NCBI GenBank assembly: GCA_026002695.1
Contig: BOCB01000017.1
Coordinates: 1 to 27,889, forward strand
Length of the DNA: 27,889 nucleotides
Origin: Synergistales bacterium
GTDB taxonomy: Bacteria > Synergistota > Synergistia > Synergistales > Synergistaceae
Reading direction: 5' to 3'
Made by a program: the position numbers and the translations under genes. Positions 8,418 through 15,224 of the stretch are shown here, piece after piece. Positions within the stretch are counted from its first letter, which is position 1, and the number at the start of each line of letters is the position of its first letter. A model generated the notes under the pieces. That model was not told the origin of the DNA. It was given only the letters and a program-made list of their open reading frames with translations, and ran no database searches.

Positions 8418-8546
8418 TTGAAGAAGTCGGAAGTTGTTGTGTTGTTAGGTGTTTTGCCGGCAATTATGAATATGGGGGCCGGTTTGGCATTTGGAGCCCG
8501 GACAGTTGTCTGCGCCGATCGGGGAAGCGATTGCGGCGTCTTTTAG
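8418..8546 (+). CDS. Possible 42-residue hydrophobic small protein
   Basis: A TTG start (alternatively GTG at 8397, in frame) follows GGAGGAAT closely. The product would be a lysine-rich start, a hydrophobic stretch VVVLLGVLPAIMNMGAGLAFG and a Cys-containing tail ending CGVF. It looks like a signal or membrane segment with little else. The stop codon TAG is formed within the TTAG target duplication of the MITE at 8547. Spacing of the ribosome binding site is poor for both starts. It could be a genuine small membrane protein, the 5' relic of a lost gene, or chance. Confidence 0.3.
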   Translation: MKKSEVVVLLGVLPAIMNMGAGLAFGARTVVCADRGSDCGVF

Positions 8547-8654
8547 GTAAATGCTGATTTATTGTTAGGAGCCTAAAGGGTAACGATAAAAACCTGACCG
8601 GCTCTACATCTCAAAACGGCGAAATTCCATTTTGGCTGATTAATCAGCGCTTAC
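8547..8654 (+). mobile_element. MITE family A, full copy 2 (108 bp)
   Basis: Same ends and body as the copy at 2827-2939, differing by a 4-5 bp internal deletion and a few substitutions. It is flanked by the 4-bp direct repeat TTAG (8543-8546 and 8655-8658). The duplication differs from that of copy 1, showing two independent insertions. It lies downstream of the orphan oppF gene (minus strand). Confidence 0.87.
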
Positions 8655-8733
8655 TTAGCTGTTTAAGTCGGTTCCGAGTCAGTGAGCGTGACACAATGCC
8701 GCTGTGCCCTTTTCGGTCAAGCAGTCAGGCCTC

Positions 8734-9726
8734 TTAAAGCGGATATTTTCTCAGACGATTGACATACAGCAAATGGCAGGCTGCCGTGTGTCCTTCTCCC
8801 CTCATCTCCGGGCGTTCTTCCGCGCAGACGCTCTCGGAATATTGGCAGCGCGCGCGGAAGACGCAGCCTGACGGGGGATCGATTGGGCTCGGCGGTTCGC
8901 CGCTGAGTATGATTCTCTCGCGGCCGCGCGCTTGCGGGTCGGGTATCGGCGCTGAGGATATGAGGGATTTAGTGTAAGGATGCAGCGGGCTCGTGAGGAC
9001 CTCGGAGGCTCCTCCGATTTCGACTATCCTGCCTAAGTACATGACGCATATCCTGTCGGACAGATAGCGAACCACCGACAGATCGTGCGATATGAAAAGA
9101 TACGTGAGCGAGAGTTCTTTTTTGAGCTCGCATAACAGATTTATCACCTGCGCGCGTATCGACACGTCGAGGGCTGAGAGCGGCTCGTCGCAGACAATAA
9201 GTTCGGGCTTGAGCGCTATCGCGCGCGCTATGCCGATCCGTTGACGCTGCCCGCCGGAGAACTCGTGGGGGAAACGGCGCAGCGCGTCGCTCCCCATGCC
9301 GACCTTGTTCATCAAATCGGCGGTTATCTCTTCGATCTCGCGGCGGTTTCGAGCGGCTTTGTGCGTTACGAGCGGCTCGGCCAGTATGTCGATTACCCTC
9401 ATGCGCGGGTTGAGCGAGCTGTACGGATCCTGGAAGATCATCTGCATCTTTTTGCGCATGGCCCGCATTTCTTTGGGCGGTATCTCCGCGAGGTTTCTGC
9501 CGTCATATATGACCTCGCCGGACGTCGGGGGAATCAGGTTCAGCAGCAGACGCCCGAAGGTGCTCTTGCCGCAGCCGGACTCGCCGACGAGGGAGAGTAT
9601 CTCGCCGCGCCTTATGTCAAGCGAAGCGCCGTCGACCGCCCGCAGGACGCGCGAAAGAGAAGAGCCTGTTTTTTTTACGGGAAAGTCCTTGCGCAAATTC
9701 CGCGCGAGCATCAGGTTATCGTTCAT
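8734..9726 (-). CDS. oppF: OppF/DppF-type oligopeptide ABC transporter ATP-binding protein
   Basis: 330 residues. Walker A GESGCGKST, Q-loop FQDPYSSLNPR, signature FSGGQRQRIGIARA, Walker B LIVCDEPLSALDVS and switch His LFISHDLSVVRY are all intact. The C-terminal oligopeptide/dipeptide transporter extension is present (HPYTKSLISSAPIPDP...GEPPSPIDPPSGCVFRARC), with a Cys cluster. OppF pairs with OppD and two permeases to import peptides. None of those partners, nor a substrate-binding protein, is nearby: an AbrB-like gene precedes and a MITE follows. It therefore either serves a transporter encoded elsewhere or is the surviving piece of a broken operon. The ATPase itself shows no damage. Confidence 0.92.
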   Translation of the reverse strand: MNDNLMLARNLRKDFPVKKTGSSLSRVLRAVDGASLDIRRGEILSLVGESGCGKSTFGRLLLNLIPPTSGEVIYDGRNLAEIPPKEMRAMRKKMQMIFQDPYSSLNPRMRVIDILAEPLVTHKAARNRREIEEITADLMNKVGMGSDALRRFPHEFSGGQRQRIGIARAIALKPELIVCDEPLSALDVSIRAQVINLLCELKKELSLTYLFISHDLSVVRYLSDRICVMYLGRIVEIGGASEVLTSPLHPYTKSLISSAPIPDPQARGRERIILSGEPPSPIDPPSGCVFRARCQYSESVCAEERPEMRGEGHTAACHLLYVNRLRKYPL

Positions 9727-9770
9727 GGCGCCTCATTTGAAATACAAAAACCGAAATGAGTATGTTTGTG

Positions 9771-10046
9771 TCAAGCGCAATGCGCATTTTGCCTTGCCTT
9801 TCGGGATGCTCTCACTTCTTTTACAAGCGAGTCCACGTCATCTTCATCTTTCAGGCCCAGCCGGTCAGCTTCTCCGGCAAAAGCCTCCTGAATATTTTTA
9901 ATCGCGATTGCTACGGGATTCGCAACCACTATTTGATTGTCCATCTCAATAAACGCTATTTTATCGCCGTCCTTCAAGCGCAGTTTCCGACGTATCTCTA
10001 TCGGCAGGGTTATTTGCCCTTTAGATGTTATCTTCGCGAGTTCCAT
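9771..10046 (-). CDS. AbrB/MazE-type DNA-binding protein (SpoVT-AbrB domain)
   Basis: 91 residues. The N-terminal swapped-hairpin domain is clear: ITSKGQITLPIEIRRKLRLKDGDKIAF, residues 6-32. An acidic C-terminal tail follows (GLKDEDDVDSLVKEVRASR), typical of antitoxins that cap a PIN or MazF toxin. No toxin gene follows; the next gene, 44 bp on, is oppF. It is therefore a solitary regulator or an orphan antitoxin. The 164-bp element B ends 7 bp before the ATG, and the TGAGGAT at its terminus seems to supply the ribosome binding site. Confidence 0.85.
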   Translation of the reverse strand: MELAKITSKGQITLPIEIRRKLRLKDGDKIAFIEMDNQIVVANPVAIAIKNIQEAFAGEADRLGLKDEDDVDSLVKEVRASRKARQNAHCA

Positions 10047-10053
10047 AAATGAT

Positions 10054-10217
10054 CCTCAAACCACAGGTTAATAAATTTTAATCAAGATAAATCAGCTCTA
10101 TGAGCGATCTCAAATGATTTTAGCCTTGCACCCAACGGGTGAAAATTGGGTTTCATGCCAAGCCTTGCCATCACTAAACACTGGAGCATCTTAAACCGCT
10201 CAACCTGTGGTTTGAGG
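10054..10217. mobile_element. MITE-like element B (164 bp)
   Basis: Perfect 16-bp terminal inverted repeats CCTCAAACCACAGGTT (10054-10069) and AACCTGTGGTTTGAGG (10202-10217), flanked by the direct repeat ATGAT (10049-10053 and 10218-10222). The interior on the minus strand contains an open stretch of about 40 codons (ERFKMLQCLVMARLGMK...) ending in TGA near 10085. It could be a transposase tail, which would make this an internally deleted IS, but I do not recognise it. A single end copy also occurs at 1172-1187. Confidence 0.65.
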
Positions 10218-10265
10218 ATGATCGTCCCCCCTTGTTTTCCTTGTATTCTTACCAACAGCAGTATA

Positions 10266-10898
10266 TCAAAACCCCAAAACCTCGTCCATACGCGCGGTTG
10301 TTTTGGCGCAGAGAGCCCCTATTTCCGCAAGGGAGGCGTTCATCTTCGCGGCGGCGTCCTTCCTGAAATCCTCGTCCGATATGCCGGGCAGATTTACGCG
10401 CACATTGTACGCCGCGGCTTTGGCGGCGGCCTCGATGAACAGCGCGGCGGCTCCGGCGTCCGTGGCGACGTTCACGTTCCCCTTCTCAGCCGCCGAGTGC
10501 GCAAGCTGAGCGCCGGTCAAACAGAGGTCGATCATGGAGAGGGGTACCAATGTCGCGTTCTTGGACGCTTCCTCCATCGCCGTTTTGCGCGCCCTCTTGG
10601 CTTCGTCCGTGTCCTTTGGCATTTTGAGGGCGTCCATGAAACGCTCAAACGCCCTCGCGTCCTCGTCCATCGCGTCCGCAAAACGAGAGAGAGCGCGCGC
10701 GCCCTCGGAACGCGCGTATGTCATGGCGTCGGCGGCGGCGGCATACTTCTCCTTGCCTATAGTGAGGTTCGCCACCATCGAGACGAGCGCGCACGACAGC
10801 GCCCCGCACAGCGCGGCCGCCGCCCCGCCCCCCGGCGTCGGCGCGCCGCTCGACAGGTCAGCCAGAAATTTATTTATACTTTCATCAGCAAATGGCAT
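10266..10898 (-). CDS. fchA: Formimidoyltetrahydrofolate cyclodeaminase / methenyl-THF cyclohydrolase family
   Basis: 210 residues, the usual size of the stand-alone FTCD C-terminal domain. The N-terminal signature SINKFLADLSSGAPTPGGGAAAALCGALSCALVSMVANLTIGK is diagnostic, followed by an all-helical body with many alanines. It converts 5-formimino-THF to methenyl-THF plus ammonia, or hydrolyses methenyl-THF, in histidine or purine fermentation by anaerobes. Start follows GGAGG by 8 nt. No other histidine- or purine-degradation genes are adjacent. The gene stands alone between element B and a transposase relic. Choice between cyclodeaminase and cyclohydrolase function is not possible from sequence. 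Confidence 0.9.
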   Translation of the reverse strand: MPFADESINKFLADLSSGAPTPGGGAAAALCGALSCALVSMVANLTIGKEKYAAAADAMTYARSEGARALSRFADAMDEDARAFERFMDALKMPKDTDEAKRARKTAMEEASKNATLVPLSMIDLCLTGAQLAHSAAEKGNVNVATDAGAAALFIEAAAKAAAYNVRVNLPGISDEDFRKDAAAKMNASLAEIGALCAKTTARMDEVLGF

Positions 10899-10931
10899 TT
10901 TAGTAACCTCCGTTTTTTATCTTTAATCCCA

Positions 10932-11105
10932 TTATGACGGCCCAACGTAAAGGTCGTCATCCGTCCATCGCTGCGGGTTGGTTTCAATATATTCCGCAAT
11001 TTTGGCATATTCGTCCGCGTTACTAATGACGCGATCGTGAAACGATTTTTGCCACGGCGAAAAGCCGGCCCATTTTGTAACAAATAATTTGATGTTCCGA
11101 ACAAC
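10932..11105 (-). pseudogene. REP-associated tyrosine transposase (RAYT) C-terminal relic
   Basis: Reading the minus strand in the frame ending at the TAA 10934-10932 gives FVVRNIKLFVTKW, then GFSPWQKSFHDRVISNADEY, then AEYIETNPQRW before the stop. This is the C-terminal signature of Y1/IS200-like REP-associated transposases (WQ.SFHD..I...EY..I..YI..NP..W). Roughly the first 90-100 residues, including the HUH motif and catalytic Tyr, are missing. The fragment breaks off exactly at the palindrome 11106-11135. It cannot be active here; an intact paralogue elsewhere would be needed to move the REP hairpins. Confidence 0.8.
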
Positions 11106-11135
11106 GAATTGTAGGGGCGGCCGCCCCTACAATTC
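11106..11135. repeat. 30-bp perfect REP-like palindrome
   Basis: A perfect 30-bp palindrome centred on GTAGGGGCGGCCGCCCCTAC (11111-11130). It carries the GTAG foot seen at the other hairpins, on both strands, and directly abuts the RAYT relic. The TAG stop codon of the GT4 glycosyltransferase (11129-11127) is inside it. It may also serve as that gene's terminator hairpin. Confidence 0.8.
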
Positions 11136-12233
11136 CCCGTACAGCTCTTCGTGCATGGAGATTAAATTTTCTATTCTCCACGCGGGGTCGGGCTTTATCG
11201 TTTTGGGCGGTTCTTCGGCGAAGCGCAGCATGGCGTCGCGCAGCGCGAGGGTGTCGCCCGCCGGATAGAGTATACCCCTTTCCGGCGTTACCACGTCGCT
11301 TATTCCGCGCGCGTCGGCTCCGATTATCGGAATGCCGAGGCAGGCCGACTCCATCAGAGAGCGGGGCAGCCCCTCACGCTCGGAGGCAAGCAGCGACGCG
11401 CGGGACGCCATGACGATGCGGTTTAAGTCGTTTCTGAAGCCGAGGAATCGTATCTGTAACGAGACGCCGAGATTTCCGGCGAGCTCCTTCATCCGCGGCA
11501 CGAGCGGCCCGTCTCCGGCGAAGGCTATATGTATGTTCGCGCGCTTTGTCATCGCGAGAGCCTCTATGGCGTCCCTGTGCCTTTTGCCGGGATTGAACTC
11601 CGCGGCCATAGTGTAGAGTATGTCGTCGCCGAGCAGGTCGAGCTCGCCTCTTACCTTGGCTATGTCGCGGCCGCTCACGTTTGCGGGATCGTACTTCGAG
11701 AAGTCGAGACCGATCCCCGGCATGTAGCGTAATTGTTTTTCGCCGGCGATGTTGAGTTTTTCAGCGGCGTCAAAGTCGTCGCGGTTTATCACGATGAGCC
11801 TGTCCGTCCATCGCCCCGCCATGCGTTCCGGCGTGCTGTAAATTTTATTTTTGAATTTCCCGCCTCCCCTGTGGAAGTGGAAGCCGTGGGCGGTGTAGAC
11901 GATTTTTATTTTCCCGGCGGCGCGGGCCCCTCGCAGCGCGAAGCGCGTCAGGAAGGCGGCCACGGGCGTGTGTACGTGAACTATATCATATCCTCCTGAG
12001 AGGACTGCGTCGCGTATCAAAGGAGGCGCGTTGAAATTGCCGGAGTCAGACGGGTTGCGCGTCCAGCTCGCGTTGATGAGCTCGTCGAAATGCCCGGCGA
12101 GCGCCTCGTCCTTCGCCGCCCCGTTCGACATCGCGCCTACCCTCCAGCCCTTGGCTCTGAAATAATCGGCGTAGGGCAGGAGAAAGCTCTTGATTGTTGC
12201 CGGTATGGTTGTGGCTATTAAAAGTTTTGTCAT
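11127..12233 (-). CDS. GT4-type glycosyltransferase, exopolysaccharide/glycan assembly
   Basis: 368 residues, GT-B fold. The N-terminal acceptor domain contains YDIVHVHTPVAAFLTRFALR and VYTAHGFHFH. The C-terminal donor domain contains YTMAAEFNPGKRHRDAIEAL, IAFAGDGPLVPRMKELA, IRFLGFRNDL and ASEREGLPRSLMESACLGIPIIGADARGISDVV, including the EREGLP.S..E sugar-nucleotide motif. It resembles EpsD/PglA-class enzymes that add a second sugar to a lipid-linked primer at the cytoplasmic face. It follows the phosphoglycosyl transferase gene after a 7-nt gap, in one operon with the aminotransferase. The stop codon is provided by a REP palindrome, so the last residues may differ from the ancestral protein. 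Confidence 0.9.
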   Translation of the reverse strand: MTKLLIATTIPATIKSFLLPYADYFRAKGWRVGAMSNGAAKDEALAGHFDELINASWTRNPSDSGNFNAPPLIRDAVLSGGYDIVHVHTPVAAFLTRFALRGARAAGKIKIVYTAHGFHFHRGGGKFKNKIYSTPERMAGRWTDRLIVINRDDFDAAEKLNIAGEKQLRYMPGIGLDFSKYDPANVSGRDIAKVRGELDLLGDDILYTMAAEFNPGKRHRDAIEALAMTKRANIHIAFAGDGPLVPRMKELAGNLGVSLQIRFLGFRNDLNRIVMASRASLLASEREGLPRSLMESACLGIPIIGADARGISDVVTPERGILYPAGDTLALRDAMLRFAEEPPKTIKPDPAWRIENLISMHEELYGEL

Positions 12234-12240
12234 TTTTATA

Positions 12241-12840
12241 TCACTCTTTCGGCGAGCCCGTGAACGTCGGCATAGTAGCCTCTCCGGCGGCGGATATTCC
12301 CTCGCGCGCGAGAGCTTTTTTGGCGGTGAGCAGGATTATCTTAACGTCGAGCAATAAGCTCCTGTTTTCGACGTACCATACGTCGAGCGCGAATTTTTCC
12401 TGCCACGATATCGCGTTGCGCCCGTTTATCTGCGCCCATCCCGTCACGCCAGGGAGCGCGTCCAGCCTGCGCCTCTCGGTGTCGTTGTAAAGGGGAACGT
12501 AAGACAACAGGAGCGGGCGGGGACCGACGAGGCTCATGTCGCCCTTGAGCACGTTCCACAGCTGAGGCAGCTCGTCGATGCTCGTCCTTCTCAGCCACGC
12601 GCCGAACGCGGTCAAACGCGCTTCATCCGGCAGCGGCTCGCCGTCCGCGCCCCGCTCGTTCGTCATCGTCCTGAATTTATAGAGCTTGAACGGCTCCCCG
12701 CGGAGCCCCGCGCGATTTTGTGTGAACAGCGCCGGCGGCCCCATCTCGCGCCTTATCTTGGCGGCCGCCCACAACATGACCGGCGAGAACAGTATCAGTC
12801 CGGCTATGGCGCCCGCTATATCCATCAATCTCTTAAACAA
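12241..12840 (-). CDS. Monotopic phosphoglycosyl transferase (PglC/EpsL-like)
   Basis: 199 residues, the minimal catalytic size of this family. An N-terminal re-entrant membrane helix (MDIAGAIAGLILFSPVMLWAAA, about 6-27), the amphipathic ALFTQNRAGLRGEPFKLYKFRTM segment, the catalytic Asp-Glu pair in RRTSIDELPQL (D89-E90), SLVGPRPL and PGVTGWAQINGRN are all present. It transfers a sugar-1-phosphate from a UDP-sugar to undecaprenyl phosphate and starts glycan assembly at the inner membrane. With a neighbouring 4-aminotransferase the donor may be a diacetylbacillosamine-type sugar, as in the Campylobacter pgl or Bacillus eps loci. The 4,6-dehydratase and the acetyltransferase are not in the window. 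Confidence 0.92.
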   Translation of the reverse strand: MFKRLMDIAGAIAGLILFSPVMLWAAAKIRREMGPPALFTQNRAGLRGEPFKLYKFRTMTNERGADGEPLPDEARLTAFGAWLRRTSIDELPQLWNVLKGDMSLVGPRPLLLSYVPLYNDTERRRLDALPGVTGWAQINGRNAISWQEKFALDVWYVENRSLLLDVKIILLTAKKALAREGISAAGEATMPTFTGSPKE

Positions 12841-12847
12841 AACAGCG

Positions 12848-13996
12848 TCACGCGCCGAACTGTTTTTTTACCGTCTCTATGACGAGGTTCTGTTCGTCCT
12901 CGGAGAGAGACGAACCGGACGGCAGACAGAGGCCGTTCCCGAACAGCTCGCGGCTCACGTCTCCGCCGTGCTCGTAGTATTTCGCCCCTTCGAAGATCGG
13001 CTGAAGGTGCATGGGTTTCCACACCGGGCGCGCCTCGATGTTCTCGGCGGCGAGGGCGTCTATTATACTCATGCGCGTGACGCCGCGCGACTGCTCGGGA
13101 TTTATCGTGAGGGTTGTGAGCCAGCGGGACGAACGCATGTAACTCGGCTCGGGCATGAACGACACGCCGGGCAGATCGGCAAGCGCCCGCGCGTACCGCT
13201 CGAACACCGCCCTTCGCCGCGCCACCCTGTCGTCTAAGAGCTTGATCTGCGCGCGCCCGATCCCCGCGACCACGTTGCTCATGCGGAAGTTGTATCCGAG
13301 CTCCGTGTGCTCGTACCACGGCGCTTTATCCCGCGCCTGCGTCGCCCAGAAACGCGCTTTATCTATTGCTTCCTTGTCGTCCGAGAGCAGCATTCCGCCG
13401 CCCGACGTCGTGATTATCTTATTTCCGTTGAACGAGAAGAATCCGAACCTGCCGAACGAACCCGTCGGCCGCCCCTTGTACAGAGAGCCCAGCGACTCCG
13501 CCGCGTCCTCGATAACCGGCACGCCGCGAGAAGCGCAGAGCGGCAGCAGTTCGTCCATATCGCACGGCTGCCCGTAGAGGTTCACCAATATCACGGCAGC
13601 CGGCGTTTTCCCGGCGCGGTCGGCGTCCTCAAAGGCGCGCGCGAGCGCGCGCGGCGACATATTCCACGATTCGGGCTCCGAATCGATGAAAACAGGCGAC
13701 GCTCCCATCTGCGCGAGCGGCGCGAGCGACGCGATAAACGTGAGGCTCGAGCAGAAAAAGACGTCCCCCGGCTTCACGCCGACGAGCCGAGCGGAGAGGA
13801 GCATCGCCGCCGTTCCGCTCGACAGCGCGAGCGCGGACTTGACGTCTGCGACTTTGGCGCACTCCTTCTCGAACGCCTCGACGTGAGGCCCGAGCGGAGC
13901 CACCCAGTTAGTGTCGAACGCCTCTTTTACATATAAAATCTCTTCCCCGCCAAGGTGCGGCGGGGATAAATATATTCTGTCCCTTTTGCGATCCAT
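12848..13996 (-). CDS. DegT/DnrJ/EryC1/StrS sugar aminotransferase (PglE/EpsN-like)
   Basis: 382 residues, full length. The PLP lysine is in SFNGNKIITTSGGG (K193), and the ring-contacting Asp is in VIEDAAESLGS (D164). Other family features are GGEEILYVKEAFDTNWVAPLG, SSGTAAM and NFRMSNVVAGIGRAQ. It aminates a 4-keto-6-deoxy sugar nucleotide at C4 using glutamate. First gene of the three-gene glycan operon, 7 nt before the phosphoglycosyl transferase gene. GGGGGGCG precedes the ATG by about 7 nt and a TATAAT hexamer lies at 14019-14014, though without a good -35. Substrate assignment rests on similarity to PglE/EpsN context. Confidence 0.92.
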   Translation of the reverse strand: MDRKRDRIYLSPPHLGGEEILYVKEAFDTNWVAPLGPHVEAFEKECAKVADVKSALALSSGTAAMLLSARLVGVKPGDVFFCSSLTFIASLAPLAQMGASPVFIDSEPESWNMSPRALARAFEDADRAGKTPAAVILVNLYGQPCDMDELLPLCASRGVPVIEDAAESLGSLYKGRPTGSFGRFGFFSFNGNKIITTSGGGMLLSDDKEAIDKARFWATQARDKAPWYEHTELGYNFRMSNVVAGIGRAQIKLLDDRVARRRAVFERYARALADLPGVSFMPEPSYMRSSRWLTTLTINPEQSRGVTRMSIIDALAAENIEARPVWKPMHLQPIFEGAKYYEHGGDVSRELFGNGLCLPSGSSLSEDEQNLVIETVKKQFGA

Positions 13997-14041
13997 GCCG
14001 AAACGCCCCCCAAATTATAAAACCAAAATCAAGCACAAAAC

Positions 14042-14112
14042 CGTGGGGCTCCCCGCCCCACGCCCAGGCAAGGGTTATCACCCTTGACCCTTATTGCAGG
14101 GGCGGCCGCCCC
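14042..14112 (-). terminator. Cluster of three hairpins after the AI-2E family gene
   Basis: Three perfect stems fall within 71 bp: CGTGGGGC/GCCCCACG (14042-14062), CAAGGGT/ACCCTTG (14069-14086) and the REP-like GGGGCGGCCGCCCC (14099-14112, GCAG foot). On the minus strand the last stem transcribed is followed by GTTTTGTG, a plausible terminator for the AI-2E family gene. The third stem is a degenerate member of the REP family. Confidence 0.5.
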
Positions 14113-14133
14113 CGGTCGCCCGATCCGCATTAA

Positions 14134-15201
14134 TTAATTCTTATCGTTATCTTTTTCCCTGTTTCCCCTGTTCGCGCTATCCTTCGACGAGCTCATGAGT
14201 ATCGCGGCGAAGCGCAGCCTCGGTATGTTCTCACAGATTATCTTCAGCACGGCGGCTATCGGCACCGAGAGCAGCGCGCCCACGATTCCCCACGCCGACC
14301 CCCAGAACATCAGCGACACCAATATGACTACCGGGCTCAGACCCAGGGTGTCGCCCATTATCTTGGGCGTCATTATGTTGCCTATCGTGAATTGAATCAT
14401 CAGCACGGCGGCGAAGGACATCGCGCACGGTACCCAGTCGGGATAGAACTGCACGAGCGCCACGAGCACCGGAGGTATGGACGCTATAATCGAGCCTATC
14501 GTCGGGATGAAGTTAAGTATGAACGCGAGCGCGCCCCATATCACGGCGAAGTCCACGCCTATGAAAGTCAGCGCCGCGCCGACGCACAACCCCGTGACTA
14601 AACTTATGACGGCGAGCGTCGCCAAGTACCTCGATATTTGGGATATGATCTTCTCCGACATGGCGGCCACTCTCTCGCCGCGCTCCGATTGAAAGGCCAG
14701 CGCGATGTGATCCTTGATGTACGGCGACTCTATCAGCATGAATACCAAGAATACTATCGTCATCACGAACTTCGAGAAGAACGAGTACATAACGCCCGTC
14801 ATGCCCGAGGCGTACCTGCCGATGGTGTTGTACCAGTTTATTGAGTTCCAGAACTCCTTCGGCAGATGCGCGCTTTCGAGCAGCGACTGGCCTATGCCGA
14901 CCAATTTATTGTAGTACCCGGGGAGTATGGCTAACATCTCATTGACCGCGTAGTGCGCGAAGAATATGAGCGGCACAAACACGAGGACGAGACCGATGAG
15001 TATGGCGAGCATGGTTATCGGCGGCTGAATCCCGTGCCTCACCCCGAGTTTCATTATCGGCGCGAAAAACATGGCAAGTATAAGCGCCAGCAAAAATGGT
15101 ATCGCTATCGCGGCCGCCTTCCCGAGTATAAAAAACACGACCACCACCGTCACGATGACGGCGCAAGCCTCAATCGTCCTGTAACTTACGTCAATCCTCA
15201 A
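14134..15201 (-). CDS. AI-2E family (PF01594) membrane transporter
   Basis: 355 residues with about seven to eight membrane helices in the family layout: an N-terminal pair, a long extracytoplasmic segment (residues 85-130), then helices containing FILNFIPTIGSIIASIPPVLVAL, IGNIMTPKIMGDTLGLSP and WGIVGALLSVPIAAVLKI. These are the conserved PTIG, P...G..L.LSP and G..GALL.VP motifs. The family includes proposed autoinducer-2 exporters and sodium/proton antiporters, so the substrate is open. A hydrophilic Lys/Asp/Asn-rich tail ends the protein. The gene starts 23 nt after ilvD and is probably co-transcribed with it. Confidence 0.9.
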   Translation of the reverse strand: MRIDVSYRTIEACAVIVTVVVVFFILGKAAAIAIPFLLALILAMFFAPIMKLGVRHGIQPPITMLAILIGLVLVFVPLIFFAHYAVNEMLAILPGYYNKLVGIGQSLLESAHLPKEFWNSINWYNTIGRYASGMTGVMYSFFSKFVMTIVFLVFMLIESPYIKDHIALAFQSERGERVAAMSEKIISQISRYLATLAVISLVTGLCVGAALTFIGVDFAVIWGALAFILNFIPTIGSIIASIPPVLVALVQFYPDWVPCAMSFAAVLMIQFTIGNIMTPKIMGDTLGLSPVVILVSLMFWGSAWGIVGALLSVPIAAVLKIICENIPRLRFAAILMSSSKDSANRGNREKDNDKN

Positions 15202-15224
15202 TCAGACATCCGCTCCTTCCGCGT

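Noticed and set aside
10874..11104. Minus-strand 76-codon frame upstream of fchA
   Set aside because: Another frame of the same strand reads a clear RAYT C-terminus with a stop at 10932; the 76-codon frame has no family signature and overlaps the fchA start.
13200..13900. Long GC-rich antisense frames opposite the aminotransferase gene
   Set aside because: High GC content removes stops from alternative frames; they are Arg-rich, lack ribosome binding sites and have no family features.
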